DNA from: Streptomyces omiyaensis
Lineage (GTDB): Bacteria; Actinomycetota; Actinomycetes; Streptomycetales; Streptomycetaceae
Length of the DNA: 64,000 nucleotides
Direction of reading: 5' to 3'
Assembly (NCBI RefSeq): GCF_014650895.1
Contig: NZ_BMVV01000002.1
Span: 434,001-498,000 of the forward strand
Of the stretch, positions 8,710 to 20,600 are shown piece by piece (positions within the stretch are counted from its first letter, which is position 1; each line of letters begins with the position of its first letter). The translations under genes and the position numbers were made by a program. The notes under the pieces were generated by a model, which had not been told where the DNA came from, did not search any database, and worked only from the letters and a program-made list of their open reading frames with translations.

Positions 8710-10902
8710 ATGACCAACATTCCCGAGACCGGGAGGACCCCCCGGGTCCAGACCCGGCTCGTCGTCATCCAGATCCTCGTCTTCTCCCTGCTGCTCACCC
8801 TGGGCGGCCGGCTCTGGTACCTCCAGATCCGCAACGGCAAGGAGTACGCCGACGAGGCCAAGAGCAACAACATCCAGCAGGTGGTCACACCGGCCGTCCG
8901 CGGCTCCATCCTCGACGCCCGCGGCGTCCCGCTCGCCGACAACGAGACCCGGCTCGTGGTCTCCGCCTCGCGCACCGAGCTGATGAAGATGAAGGACGAC
9001 GGCGAGGCCGTCCTCACCCGGCTCGCCGGCGTCCTCGGCATGAAGCCCGAGGACGTCGTCAACAAGATCCGGCTCTGCGACTCCAAGACGCCCAAGCCCT
9101 GCTGGAACGGCTCGCCCTACCAGCCGATCCCGGTCACCGACGAGGCCACCGTCCAGCAGGCGCTCACCATCCGGGAGAGCACCGAGGACTTCCCCGGCAT
9201 CACGGCCGAGCTCACCGCCGTCCGCCGCTACCCGGCCCCCGGCAAGGCCCGCACCGCCCAGGTGCTCGGCTACCTCTCGCCGGTCACCGACGAGGAGATC
9301 ACCAAGGCCAAGGACACGGACTCCCCGTTCCTCCGCTCCGACCAGGTCGGCCGCTCCGGCATCGAGCGCACCTACGACAAGGAGCTGCGCGGCAAGGCCG
9401 GCGTCACCCGCTACGAGGTCGACAACCTCGGACGCGTCATGGGCCAGACCAAGTCCGACCCGGGCGTGGCCGGCTCCACCCTCGTCACCAGCATCGACGC
9501 CCGCGTCCAGGGCGTCGCCGAGTACGAGCTCGCGCAGGCCATGAAGGCGGTCCGCAACGAGACCGACAAGATCACCGGCCGCAAGTACGAGGCCGACTCC
9601 GGCGCCGTCGTCGTCATGGAGACCAAGACCGGGCGGGTCGTCGCCATGGCCTCCCAGCCCGACTACGACCCCAACGTCTGGATCGGCGGCATCTCCGCCA
9701 AGGACTACGCCTCGCTCACCAGCAAGAACTCCAACTACCCGCTGCTCAACCGCGGCATCCAGGGCCAGGCCCCGGCCGGCTCCATCTTCAAGGTGATCTC
9801 CGCGAGCGCCGCCGTCCGGGCCGGCTACGACTTCAACGACAAGTACAACTGCAGCGCCTCCTACAGCCTCGGCAGCCGCAGCTTCGCCAACTTCGAGTCC
9901 CAGGGGCACGGTCCCATCACCCTCGGCGACGCCCTCAAGTACTCCTGCAACACCGTCTTCTACGCCCTCGGCCACAAGGAGTGGCAGAAGGACGGCGGCA
10001 TCACGGCGAACAAGGACTCCAAGGACTGGTTCTACGTGACCGCCCGCGACTTCGGCCTCGGCTCGGAGACCGGCATCGACCTGCCCAACGAGGTCAAGGG
10101 CCGGATCCCGGACCGCCAGTGGAAGCAGGCGTTCTGGGAGGCCAACAAGGACGCCTGGTGCAAGCAGGGCAAGAAGGGCGGCAGCTACGTCGAGCAGATC
10201 GCGTACGAGAACTGCCTCGAAGGCAACCAGCTGAAGGCGTACGACAGCATCAACTTCGCCATCGGGCAGGGCGACGTGCTCGTCACCCCCATCCAGATGG
10301 CCACCATCTACGCGGCCATCAGCAACGGCGGCACCCTCTACGACCCCTCCGTCGGCAAGGCCGTGATCAGCCCGGACGGCAAGCAGGTCCACGAGATCGC
10401 GCCCAAGGCCCACGGCAAGCTGCCGGTCGGCGCCCGGACCATCCGCGACCTCGACAAGGGCCTGCGCTCGGTCGTCGAGCCCGGCGGCACCGCCGCCTGG
10501 CGCTTCGGCGGCTGGCCCCAGGACAAGATCCCGATGCGCGCCAAGACCGGCACCGCCCAGGTCTACGGCAAGCAGACCACCTCGTGGCTCGCGACCTACA
10601 CCGACGACTTCACCATCGTCATGACCATCTCCCAGGGCGGCACCGGTTCCGGCGCCTCCGGCCCCGCCGTCCGCAACATCTACGACGCCCTCTACGGCCT
10701 CGACGACGCGGGCAACCAGAACCTCAAGCGGGCCCTGCTGCCCAAGCCGCAGACGACGCTGCCGAAGGTGAACGCCGACGGCACCATCGACTCCCCGGCG
10801 ATCAAGGCGTACGACCCCAAGTCCCAGCTGGTCGACCCGACCGAGCAGAACGGCGCCGCGCCGCCGCCGCTCGCGGGCACGCCCGCCAACAGGAGGGACT
10901 GA
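8710..10902 (+). CDS. mrdA: Penicillin-binding protein 2 (class B transpeptidase)
   Basis: A 730-residue monofunctional class B PBP that crosslinks peptidoglycan together with RodA. A single N-terminal membrane anchor (~residues 17-38) precedes a dimerisation domain and a transpeptidase domain with all three active-site motifs: SIFK (Ser ~358), SCN (Ser ~412) and KTGTAQ (Lys ~612). The last ~60 residues are a proline-rich tail. It lies 19 nt after mreD and 4 nt before rodA within one operon. In Streptomyces this pair (pbp2-sfr) is linked to spore-wall synthesis. Confidence 0.95.
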   Translation: MTNIPETGRTPRVQTRLVVIQILVFSLLLTLGGRLWYLQIRNGKEYADEAKSNNIQQVVTPAVRGSILDARGVPLADNETRLVVSASRTELMKMKDDGEAVLTRLAGVLGMKPEDVVNKIRLCDSKTPKPCWNGSPYQPIPVTDEATVQQALTIRESTEDFPGITAELTAVRRYPAPGKARTAQVLGYLSPVTDEEITKAKDTDSPFLRSDQVGRSGIERTYDKELRGKAGVTRYEVDNLGRVMGQTKSDPGVAGSTLVTSIDARVQGVAEYELAQAMKAVRNETDKITGRKYEADSGAVVVMETKTGRVVAMASQPDYDPNVWIGGISAKDYASLTSKNSNYPLLNRGIQGQAPAGSIFKVISASAAVRAGYDFNDKYNCSASYSLGSRSFANFESQGHGPITLGDALKYSCNTVFYALGHKEWQKDGGITANKDSKDWFYVTARDFGLGSETGIDLPNEVKGRIPDRQWKQAFWEANKDAWCKQGKKGGSYVEQIAYENCLEGNQLKAYDSINFAIGQGDVLVTPIQMATIYAAISNGGTLYDPSVGKAVISPDGKQVHEIAPKAHGKLPVGARTIRDLDKGLRSVVEPGGTAAWRFGGWPQDKIPMRAKTGTAQVYGKQTTSWLATYTDDFTIVMTISQGGTGSGASGPAVRNIYDALYGLDDAGNQNLKRALLPKPQTTLPKVNADGTIDSPAIKAYDPKSQLVDPTEQNGAAPPPLAGTPANRRD

Positions 10903-10906
10903 CCCG

Positions 10907-12106
10907 ATGACGACCCGGACGAACTTCTCGGTCTCCCGCTACGCCCCCGAGCGCGGCGCGGTCGCCAGGCTGACCGCCCGCGACTCGGTGCTCCGCCGCC
11001 TCGACTGGCCGATCCTGCTCTCGGCGCTCGCGCTCTCCCTCATCGGCTCGCTGCTGGTCTGGTCGGCGACCCGGGGCCGCACCGAGCTGAACAACGGCGA
11101 CCCGTACTACTTCCTCTTCCGGCACCTGCTCAACACCGGCATCGGCGTGGCGCTGATGATCGGCACGGTCTGGCTCGGCCACCGCACCCTGCGCGGGGCG
11201 GTCCCGGTGCTCTACGGCCTGTCCATCGTGCTGATCCTCGCCGTCCTCACCCCGCTCGGCGCCACCATCAACGGCGCGCACGCCTGGATCGTGGTCGGCG
11301 GCGGCTTCTCGCTCCAGCCCAGCGAGTTCGTGAAGATCACCATCATCCTGGTGATGGCGATGCTGCTGGCCTCGAAGGTGGACGCCGGCGACCAGCTCCA
11401 CCCGGACCACGGCACCGTCGCCAAATGCCTGGTGCTCGCCGCCCTCCCCATGGGCATCATCATGCTCATGCCCGACCTCGGCTCGGTCATGGTGATGATC
11501 GTGATCGTGCTCGGCGTCCTGCTCGCCTCCGGCGCCTCCAACCGCTGGGTCCTCGGCCTCATCTTCTCCGGCATCGCCGGCGCGGTCCTCGTCACCGCCC
11601 TCGGCATGCTCGACGAGTACCAGATCAACCGCTTCGCCGCCTTCGCCAACCCCGACCTCGACCCCTCCGGCGTCGGCTACAACACCAACCAGGCCCGCAT
11701 CGCCATCGGCTCCGGCGGTCTCTACGGAGCCGGCCTCTTCAACGGCCACCAGACCAGCGGCCAGTTCGTCCCCGAACAGCAGACCGACTTCGTCTTCACC
11801 GTCGCCGGCGAGGAGCTGGGCTTCGTCGGCTCCGGCTTCATCCTGCTGCTGCTCGGCGTCGTCCTGTGGCGGGCCTGCCGGATCGCCCGAGAGACCACCG
11901 AGCTGTACGGCACGATCGTCGCCGCCGGCATCGTCGCCTGGTTCGCCTTCCAGGCCTTCGAGAACATCGGCATGAACCTCGGCATCATGCCGGTCGCCGG
12001 TCTGCCGCTGCCCTTCGTCTCCTACGGAGGCTCCTCGATGTTCGCCGTCTGGGTCGCGGTGGGACTGCTCCAGTCGATCCGGGTCCAACGGCCGATGACC
12101 GCCTGA
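10907..12106 (+). CDS. rodA: SEDS peptidoglycan glycosyltransferase RodA (Sfr-type)
   Basis: A 399-residue integral membrane protein with about ten membrane helices. It polymerises glycan strands from lipid II as partner of the class B PBP encoded just upstream. SEDS hallmarks are visible: the GAHAWIVVGGGFSLQPSEFVK loop region, the extracellular loop with the predicted catalytic Asp (PEQQTDFVFTVAGEE), and the C-terminal PLPFVSYGGSS signature. The gap to pbp2 is 4 nt. It is the last gene of the mre cluster. Confidence 0.94.
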   Translation: MTTRTNFSVSRYAPERGAVARLTARDSVLRRLDWPILLSALALSLIGSLLVWSATRGRTELNNGDPYYFLFRHLLNTGIGVALMIGTVWLGHRTLRGAVPVLYGLSIVLILAVLTPLGATINGAHAWIVVGGGFSLQPSEFVKITIILVMAMLLASKVDAGDQLHPDHGTVAKCLVLAALPMGIIMLMPDLGSVMVMIVIVLGVLLASGASNRWVLGLIFSGIAGAVLVTALGMLDEYQINRFAAFANPDLDPSGVGYNTNQARIAIGSGGLYGAGLFNGHQTSGQFVPEQQTDFVFTVAGEELGFVGSGFILLLLGVVLWRACRIARETTELYGTIVAAGIVAWFAFQAFENIGMNLGIMPVAGLPLPFVSYGGSSMFAVWVAVGLLQSIRVQRPMTA

Positions 12107-12157
12107 GGCCCCGCCGCGCCGACGACCGGATCCCAGGCATACCGGGCCGCTGCGCGG

Positions 12158-12163
12158 TTAGAT
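12158..12163 (+). promoter_or_regulatory. −10 hexamer, leaderless geometry
   Basis: TTAGAT lies 7 nt before the ATG of the CYTH/CHAD gene. Confidence 0.45.
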
Positions 12164-12170
12164 GCGAGGT

Positions 12171-13727
12171 ATGGCGGAGACGAAGCGCGAGATCGAGCGG
12201 AAGTACGAAGCCACCGCGGAGACCCGGCTGCCGGACCTCACCCGTGCGGCCGGGGTCGCGTCGGTGACCGGCGAAGGGGTCGTCGAGCTCGACGCGGTCT
12301 ACTACGACACCCCCGGCCTGCGGCTCGCGGCCGACTCCCTCACCCTCCGGCGCCGCACCGGCGGCGCGGACGCCGGCTGGCACCTCAAGTTCCCCGTCGC
12401 GGTGGGCGTCCGCGACGAGATCGGCGCCCCGCTCTCCAAGACGCTCCCGCGCTCCCTCGCGGGGCTCCTGCGCTCCCGGGTCCGGCACGACGAGGTCGTC
12501 CCCGTCGTCCGCCTGCGCTCCTCGCGCGACGTCCGGCACCTGCGGGACGAGGCCGGCACGGTCCTGGCGGAGCTCTCGGTCGACACCGTCCGCGCCGACC
12601 GCCTCCTCCCGGGCGCCGGGGCCGCCGCGCGGACCGCCGCCTGGACCGAGATCGAGGTCGAGCTCGCCGACGACGCCGACCCGGCCCTCCTCGACGCCGT
12701 GGAGAAGCGCCTGAGGAAGGCGGGCATCCACCCCTCCGGCGCCCCCTCCAAACTGGCCCGCGCCCTCGACGAGACCGGCCTGGCGCCGCGGACGGCGAAG
12801 AAGGGGGCGGCGAAGAAGGGGGCGACCGCGCCCTCCGCGGACGGCACCGCGGGCGACGCCGTCCTCGCCTACGTACGCGAGCAGGTCGACGCCCTCGTCC
12901 GGCTGGACCCCGCCGTCCGCCGCGACCTCCCCGACGCCGTCCACAAGATGCGGGTCGCCTGCCGGCGCCTGCGCAGCGCCTTCAAGACCTACCGCAAGGT
13001 CCTCGACCGCGAGGTCACCGACCCGATCGGCGCCGAGCTCAAGTGGCTCGCCGGCGAGCTCGGCCTCGCCCGCGACCAGGAGGTCCTGGACGCCCGGCTG
13101 GCCGCCGCGCTCGCCGCCCTGCCCGCGGAGCAGCGCCGCGGCCCGGCCCGCGGCCGGCTGCGCACCTGGGGCGGGGCCCGCTCGCGCCTCGCCCGGCACC
13201 GGCTCCTGGACGCCCTCGACTCCGCCCGCCACCTCGCCCTCCTCGACGCGCTCGACGGCCTGCTCGCCGACCCGCCGCTGAGGCCCGCGTCCCGGAAGAA
13301 GGCCGGGAAGGTGCTGCCGAAGGCCGTCGTCCGCGACCACCGCCGGCTCGCCGGCCGGATCGCCCCCGCCCTCGCCCTCGACCCCGGCCCGGAGCGCGAC
13401 GTCGCCCTCCACGAGGCCCGCAAGGCCGCCAAGCGGGCCCGGTACGCCGCCGAGGCGGCCGCCCCGGCGCTCGGCAAGCCCGCGAAACGGTTCGCCAAGA
13501 GGGTGAAGGCCGTCCAGAGCCTCCTCGGGGACCACCAGGACACCGTCGTCGCCCGTCTCGCCCTGCGCGACCTCGCCACCCAGGCCGAGGCGGTCGGCGA
13601 ACCCTCCTTCACCTGGGGCGTTCTCCACGCGCGGCAGGAGGAGGCCGCCGCGGAGGGGGAGCGCGAGCTGCCGGGGGTGTGGAAGAGGGCGGCGGCCCCG
13701 GAAATCCGGGCGGCGCTGAGCCGCTGA
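12171..13727 (+). CDS. CYTH and CHAD domain protein
   Basis: A 518-residue cytosolic protein. An N-terminal CYTH (triphosphate tunnel) domain spans ~1-205, with the metal-binding ExExK motif at residues 7-11 (EIERK). A basic Lys/Ala linker follows (AKKGAAKKGA). A C-terminal CHAD domain of paired His-containing helices spans ~225-515 (VHKMRVACRRLRSAFKTYR; LHEARKAAKRARYAAE). CYTH domains hydrolyse tripolyphosphate or organic triphosphates, and CHAD domains bind inorganic polyphosphate, so polyphosphate metabolism is the likely theme. ATG 12171 is preferred over ATG 12162 because of the TTAGAT box 7 nt upstream. It is monocistronic. Confidence 0.9.
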   Translation: MAETKREIERKYEATAETRLPDLTRAAGVASVTGEGVVELDAVYYDTPGLRLAADSLTLRRRTGGADAGWHLKFPVAVGVRDEIGAPLSKTLPRSLAGLLRSRVRHDEVVPVVRLRSSRDVRHLRDEAGTVLAELSVDTVRADRLLPGAGAAARTAAWTEIEVELADDADPALLDAVEKRLRKAGIHPSGAPSKLARALDETGLAPRTAKKGAAKKGATAPSADGTAGDAVLAYVREQVDALVRLDPAVRRDLPDAVHKMRVACRRLRSAFKTYRKVLDREVTDPIGAELKWLAGELGLARDQEVLDARLAAALAALPAEQRRGPARGRLRTWGGARSRLARHRLLDALDSARHLALLDALDGLLADPPLRPASRKKAGKVLPKAVVRDHRRLAGRIAPALALDPGPERDVALHEARKAAKRARYAAEAAAPALGKPAKRFAKRVKAVQSLLGDHQDTVVARLALRDLATQAEAVGEPSFTWGVLHARQEEAAAEGERELPGVWKRAAAPEIRAALSR

Positions 13728-13779
13728 GCACCGGGGTACGCTTGAGAGTCGCCCCCCTGCCAGCTCACGAAGGTTCGAG

Positions 13780-15708
<1,929 letters not shown>

Positions 15709-15725
15709 CCCGGTAACGCCTTGAT

Positions 15726-15763
15726 GACGGCCCGGCGAAGGGGAAACCCCTCGCCGGGCCGTC
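15726..15763 (+). terminator. Hairpin terminator after the radical SAM gene
   Basis: A 17-bp GC-rich stem with one bulged A and an AAA loop (arms 15726-15743 and 15747-15763) lies directly after the stop. Confidence 0.7.
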
Positions 15764-15778
15764 GTCGTCACAGGGGAC

Positions 15779-16414
15779 ATGAACACGGAAAAGCCGGGCT
15801 GCCTCACGGGAGCGGCGCGCGCCGTCGCCCTCGTCGTGGTCCTGCCCGTACGGCTGCTCTGGGACGCCCTCGCCTGGTGCCTCCGGCAGCTCTGGCGGTG
15901 GCTCCTCGCCCCGGTCGGCCGCGCCCTCGGGTGGCTGGTCCACCACCTCCTCGTCATCCCCCTGCGGTGGCTGTGGGAGTGGGTGCTCGTCCCGGTCGCC
16001 AAGGTCCTGTGGCGGGTGCTCGACCTGCTGCTCGTCACCCCGCTCCGGTGGCTGTGGGAGTGGGTGCTCGTCCCGGTCGCCAAGGTCCTGTGGCGGGTGC
16101 TCGACCTCCTGCTCGTCACCCCGCTGACCTGGCTCTGGCGACACGTCCTCGGTCCCGTCGTCCGCGTCGCCGGCGCCGCCCTCCTGTGGGCCTGGCGGAT
16201 CGCCGGACGGATCTCTCGGGCCGTCGGCCGCGCGGTCCGGTGGGTGCTGTGGAACGCGATCGGCCGACCCCTCGCCTGGGCGTACCGGGTGGTCCTCACG
16301 CCCGTCGGCCACTGGCTGCGCCGGTACGTGGGGGAGCCGGTCGCCGCCGCCGTCCGGGCCGTGCGGGCGGCCGCCCGCGAGGTGCGCCGGACGCTCTTCG
16401 GAGGCACCCGCTGA
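15779..16414 (+). CDS. Trp/Pro-rich repeat protein, membrane-associated, unknown function
   Basis: I do not recognise a characterised family. The 211 residues are built from about six degenerate 27-residue amphipathic helices. Each has a Trp-rich start (RWLWEWVL), a central P-V-x-K/R and an aliphatic end (LLLVTP). Two central units are identical in protein and almost identical in DNA. Basic residues lie between hydrophobic faces and no signal peptide is apparent. The last 40 residues are strongly basic (VRAVRAAAREVRRTLFG). It may lie along the membrane or span it several times. It sits between the radical SAM and DUF2344 genes. The terminator just upstream suggests its own promoter, but none stands out. 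Confidence 0.7.
   Translation: MNTEKPGCLTGAARAVALVVVLPVRLLWDALAWCLRQLWRWLLAPVGRALGWLVHHLLVIPLRWLWEWVLVPVAKVLWRVLDLLLVTPLRWLWEWVLVPVAKVLWRVLDLLLVTPLTWLWRHVLGPVVRVAGAALLWAWRIAGRISRAVGRAVRWVLWNAIGRPLAWAYRVVLTPVGHWLRRYVGEPVAAAVRAVRAAAREVRRTLFGGTR
15965..16126 (+). repeat. Tandem 81-bp in-frame repeat, two copies
   Basis: Copies 15965-16045 and 16046-16126 differ at two positions and encode an identical 27-residue unit. Such near-identity in third codon positions indicates a recent duplication. Confidence 0.9.
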
Positions 16415-16615
16415 AGCTCCGGCGGGCCCGCCCGGGAACGCGAGGTGGCCCGGGCGCGTACTCTGGGTAGTACAACGAACGTCCCCGGCGCGGCGCCCGC
16501 CCCCGAGATCTCCCCGCCCCGGGCGGGGGTGATCCGGGCGGGAGCCCACGGGACGTCCCGAGAGCTTCCGGGCGGAGCGCCACCCGCGCCCGCCCCGCAC
16601 CGAGGAGAAGAACCA

Positions 16616-17449
16616 CTGGGCAAGCGACAGCCCGAAGGCCCGCCGCCCGCACCGGCGGTGCAGCGCATCCGTCTGCGCTACACCAAGCGCGGCCGCCTCC
16701 GGTTCACCAGCCACCGCGACTTCCAGCGCGCCTTCGAGCGCGCCCTGCGCCGCGCCGAGGTGCCCATGGCGTACTCGGCCGGCTTCACCCCGCACCCCAA
16801 GGTGTCGTACGCCAACGCCGCCCCCACGGGCACGGGCTCCGAGGCCGAGTTCCTGGAGATCGCCCTCACCGAGCGCCGCGACCCCGAGACCCTGCGGGCC
16901 CTGCTCGACGAGTCCCTCCCGGCCGGCCTCGACATCACCGACGCCGTCGAGGCCCGCACCTCGGGCCTCGCCGACCGGCTCACCGCCTCCGTGTGGGAGC
17001 TCCGGCTCGACGGCGTCCCCGTCGAGGACGCCCGCAAGGCCGTCGAGGCCTTCCTCGCCGCCGAGACGGTCGAGGTGCAGCGGAAGACCAAGAACGGCAT
17101 CCGCACCTTCGACACCCGTGCCGCCGTCGCCGAGCTCGTCGCGGACCGACCCCAGGGTGATCCCCTGGGTGATAGGCCTGCCGGCGATGCCTGTGCGATA
17201 CTGCGGCTGGTTGTTCGGCACGTGACACCTGCCGTGCGACCCGACGACGTCCTGTCCGGTCTCCGAGCTGTGGCCGACCTGGCGCCGCCGGTCCCCGCAG
17301 CGGTGACCAGGCTGGCGCAGGGGCTCTTCGACGAGGAGTCCGGCACGGTGACCGACCCGCTCGCGCCCGACCGCGAGGCAGTCACGGCCGCCCCCTCCAC
17401 GGCCGCCGCGACCGCCCCGGCGACGGCGCCGGAGGCAGGCCCCGCGTAG
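16616..17449 (+). CDS. DUF2344 (TIGR03936-like) radical-SAM-associated protein, probable CTG start
   Basis: A 277-residue protein of the DUF2344 family, beginning RIRLRYTKRGRLRFTSHRDF, which lies next to or fused to TIGR03960 radical SAM proteins and close to rne. Its function is unknown; the basic N-terminal motif is compatible with RNA binding. Choice of start: GAGGAG at 16602-16607 is 8 nt before a CTG (16616) that begins a conserved-looking GKRQPEGPPP stretch. The first conventional start is GTG at 16658, with no ribosome site. I infer initiation at CTG; annotators may use 16658 or a longer frame. The C-terminal ~45 residues are Ala/Pro/Thr-rich. The upstream ~200 nt hold no other gene, only a −10-like TACTCT at ~16459. 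Confidence 0.75.
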   Translation: MGKRQPEGPPPAPAVQRIRLRYTKRGRLRFTSHRDFQRAFERALRRAEVPMAYSAGFTPHPKVSYANAAPTGTGSEAEFLEIALTERRDPETLRALLDESLPAGLDITDAVEARTSGLADRLTASVWELRLDGVPVEDARKAVEAFLAAETVEVQRKTKNGIRTFDTRAAVAELVADRPQGDPLGDRPAGDACAILRLVVRHVTPAVRPDDVLSGLRAVADLAPPVPAAVTRLAQGLFDEESGTVTDPLAPDREAVTAAPSTAAATAPATAPEAGPA

Positions 17450-17520
17450 GGGACGTCGTCGAGCGCAGCCCTGGCACTCGGGAGCCACCTGGGTCGGGCA
17501 GCGCACTGACCAGGAGACTT

Positions 17521-17632
17521 TCGCCAGGCCGTACGCATCGGGCGTACGGAACCGGCGAGCCAGACATTCAGCTCCCGTGCGGCGCCCGCGCCCCGGGCGG
17601 CGGCACCGCGTACGCACACGCGTCGTGCCGCC
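17521..17632 (+). promoter_or_regulatory. Structured leader upstream of rne, two stem-loops
   Basis: Stem 1 (17521-17558) pairs TCGCC, GG and CCGTACGC with their complements around an ATCGG loop, interrupted only by an A/AA bulge. Stem 2 (17599-17632) pairs GGCGGCAC with GTGCCGCC plus an inner CGCG/CGCG. Both lie in the 231-nt gap before rne. rne mRNAs in other bacteria are autoregulated through 5′ hairpins cleaved by RNase E, so a similar role is possible. This is an inference from folding by eye. Confidence 0.5.
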
Positions 17633-17680
17633 ACCGGAATCAGACGCGGCGCCCGGGAGCGTGACGGGAGAACCGCCCGC

Positions 17681-20600
17681 ATGCTCGAAGAGACCAACGA
17701 GACCAACGACAGCAACGCCCCCGGGGACAAGCTGCCGCCGCGCCGCAGGCGCCGCGCCGCCTCCCGGCCCGCCGGCCCGCCGGTGACGGGCGCCGCCGAG
17801 GCCCCCGCCGAGACGGTGGAGGCCGTCGTGGAGACCCCGGCCGCCGAGCCGGAGGCCGCCCCGGCCCGCACCCGCCGCCGCGCCACCCGCAAGACGGCCG
17901 CCCCGGCGCCCGTGGCCGAGCCGGCCGCCGCCGAGGCCGAGCCGGTCGCCGCCCCGACCGAGCCCGCCGAGCCGGCCGTCGAGGCCGCCCCGGCCCGCAC
18001 CCGCCGCCGCGCCACCCGCAAGGCCACCGCGCCGGTGACCTCCACGGCCGCCGCCGAGGAGCCCGCCGAGGCCCCCGCCGAGACGGTGGAGGCCGTCGTG
18101 GAGACCCCGGCCGCCGAGCCGGAGGCCGCCCCGGCCCGCACCCGCCGCCGCGCCACCCGCCGCGCCAGCGCCCCGGTCACCTCGACGGCTCCGGCCGGGG
18201 AGCCCGCCGAGGCCGAGGCCGAGAGCGCCCCCGAGGCCGTCGCCGAGCCGGCCGCCGAGCCGGCCGTCGAGGCCGCGCCGCCGGCCCGTACCCGCCGCCG
18301 CGCCACCCGCCGCGTCACCGCCCCCGAGGTCACCCCGGACGTGGCGGCCGAGCTCGCCGCGCCGGCCTCCGGCGAGTCGCTGCCCGAGGACACCGTCGAG
18401 GAGATCGCCTCCCACGGTGCCGACGTCGCCGCCGCCGAGGCCGCCGCCACCCGTGGACGCGGCCGCCGCCGCGTCGGCGCGCCGCAGTTCACCTCCGAGC
18501 CGCCCGCCGCCGGGGAGGCCCCGCGCGGCCGCCGCGTCGAGCGTCCGGCCGTCGCCGTCTTCCAGGCCCCGGTCTTCGCCGAGCCGATGTTCCAGACGCC
18601 GGAGACCGCCGCCTTCGCCGCCGCCGCTGCCGCGGACGTCGACGTCGAGGAGGAGCCGGAGGAGGAGACGGTCGTCGAGACGGTGGAGGCCGTCGAGCCC
18701 GAGCGCGCCGAGACCGGTTCGCGCCGCCGTCGCCGCCGCCGCGGCGAGCCCGTCGCCGTCGAGCCCGTCCCGTCCACCGTCGCCGACGAGCCCGAGGTCG
18801 AGCACGTCGCCGACGAGGCGGAGGAGGCCGAGGAGGCGGAGGAGTCCGAGGACGCCGACGAGTACGGCGACCGCCCGTCCCGCCGCCGTCGCCGCGGCGG
18901 CCGCCGCCGCCGCCGCGGCGAGTCCGCCGAGTCCGACGACGCGGACGAGTCCGACGAGACCGACGATTCCGACGAGCCCCAGGCCGACGCCGACGCCGAG
19001 GATTCCGAGGACGACGACGAGTCCGGCTTCTCCGGCTCCAGCAGCTCCCGCCGCCGTCGCCGCCGCCGTCGCCGCAGCGGCGACTCCGCCGGCGAGGCCG
19101 AGGCCACCGACGAGGACGGCGTCCGCACGGTCGTCAAGGTCCGCGAACCCCGTCCGGCCCGCGAGAAGACCGAGGGCGGCACCGGCGCCGACGAGGTGCA
19201 GTCCATCAAGGGCTCCACCCGCCTGGAGGCCAAGAAGCAGCGCCGCCGCGAGGGCCGCGAGCAGGGCCGCCGCCGCGTCCCGATCATCACCGAGGCCGAG
19301 TTCCTCGCCCGCCGCGAGGCCGTCGAGCGCGTCATGGTCGTCCGCCAGAACGGCGAGCGCACCCAGATCGGCGTCCTGGAAGACAACGTGCTCGTCGAGC
19401 ACTACGTCAACAAGGAGCAGGCCACCTCGTACGTCGGCAACGTCTACCTGGGCAAGGTCCAGAACGTGCTGCCGTCCATGGAGGCCGCCTTCGTCGACAT
19501 CGGCAAGGGCCGCAACGCCGTCCTGTACGCCGGCGAGGTCAACTTCGAGGCGCTCGGCATGGGCCACGGCCCGCGCCGCATCGAGTCCGCCCTCAAGTCC
19601 GGCCAGTCGGTCCTGGTGCAGGTCACCAAGGACCCGATCGGCCACAAGGGCGCCCGCCTGACCAGCCAGGTCTCCCTGCCGGGCCGCTACCTCGTGTACG
19701 TCCCCGAGGGCTCGATGACCGGCATCAGCCGCAAGCTCCCGGACACCGAGCGCGCCCGCCTCAAGACCATCCTCAAGAAGATCGTCCCCGAGGACGCGGG
19801 CGTCATCGTGCGCACCGCCGCCGAGGGCGCGAGCGAGGACGAGCTGCGCCGTGACGTCGAGCGCCTGCAGGCGCAGTGGGCCGACATCCAGAAGAAGGCC
19901 AACCAGATCTCGACCTCGGTGCCGACCCTGCTCTACGGCGAGCCGGACATGACCGTCCGCGTGGTCCGCGACATCTTCAACGAGGACTTCTCCAAGGTCA
20001 TCGTGAGCGGTGACGACGCCTGGGAGACCATCCACGGCTACGTCTCGCACGTCGCGCCCGACCTGGCCGACCGCCTCCAGCGGTGGACCAGCGAGGTCGA
20101 CGTCTTCGCCACCTACCGGATCGACGAGCAGCTGATGAAGGCGCTCGACCGGAAGGTCTGGCTGCCGTCCGGCGGCTCGCTGGTGATCGACAAGACCGAG
20201 GCGATGATCGTCGTCGACGTCAACACCGGCAAGTTCACCGGCCAGGGCGGCAACCTGGAGGAGACCGTCACCAGGAACAACCTGGAGGCGGCCGAGGAGA
20301 TCGTGCGCCAGCTGCGGCTGCGCGACCTCGGCGGCATCGTCGTCATCGACTTCATCGACATGGTGCTGGAGTCCAACCGCGACCTCGTGCTGCGCCGCCT
20401 CCTGGAGTGCCTGGGCCGCGACCGGACCAAGCACCAGGTGGCCGAGGTCACCTCGCTCGGCCTGGTCCAGATGACCCGCAAGCGGGTCGGCCAGGGCCTC
20501 CTGGAGTCCTTCTCCGAGACCTGCGTCCACTGCAACGGGCGCGGTGTCATCGTCCACATGGAGCAGCCGGCCACGCACGGCGGCGGCGGTGGCGGCAAGC

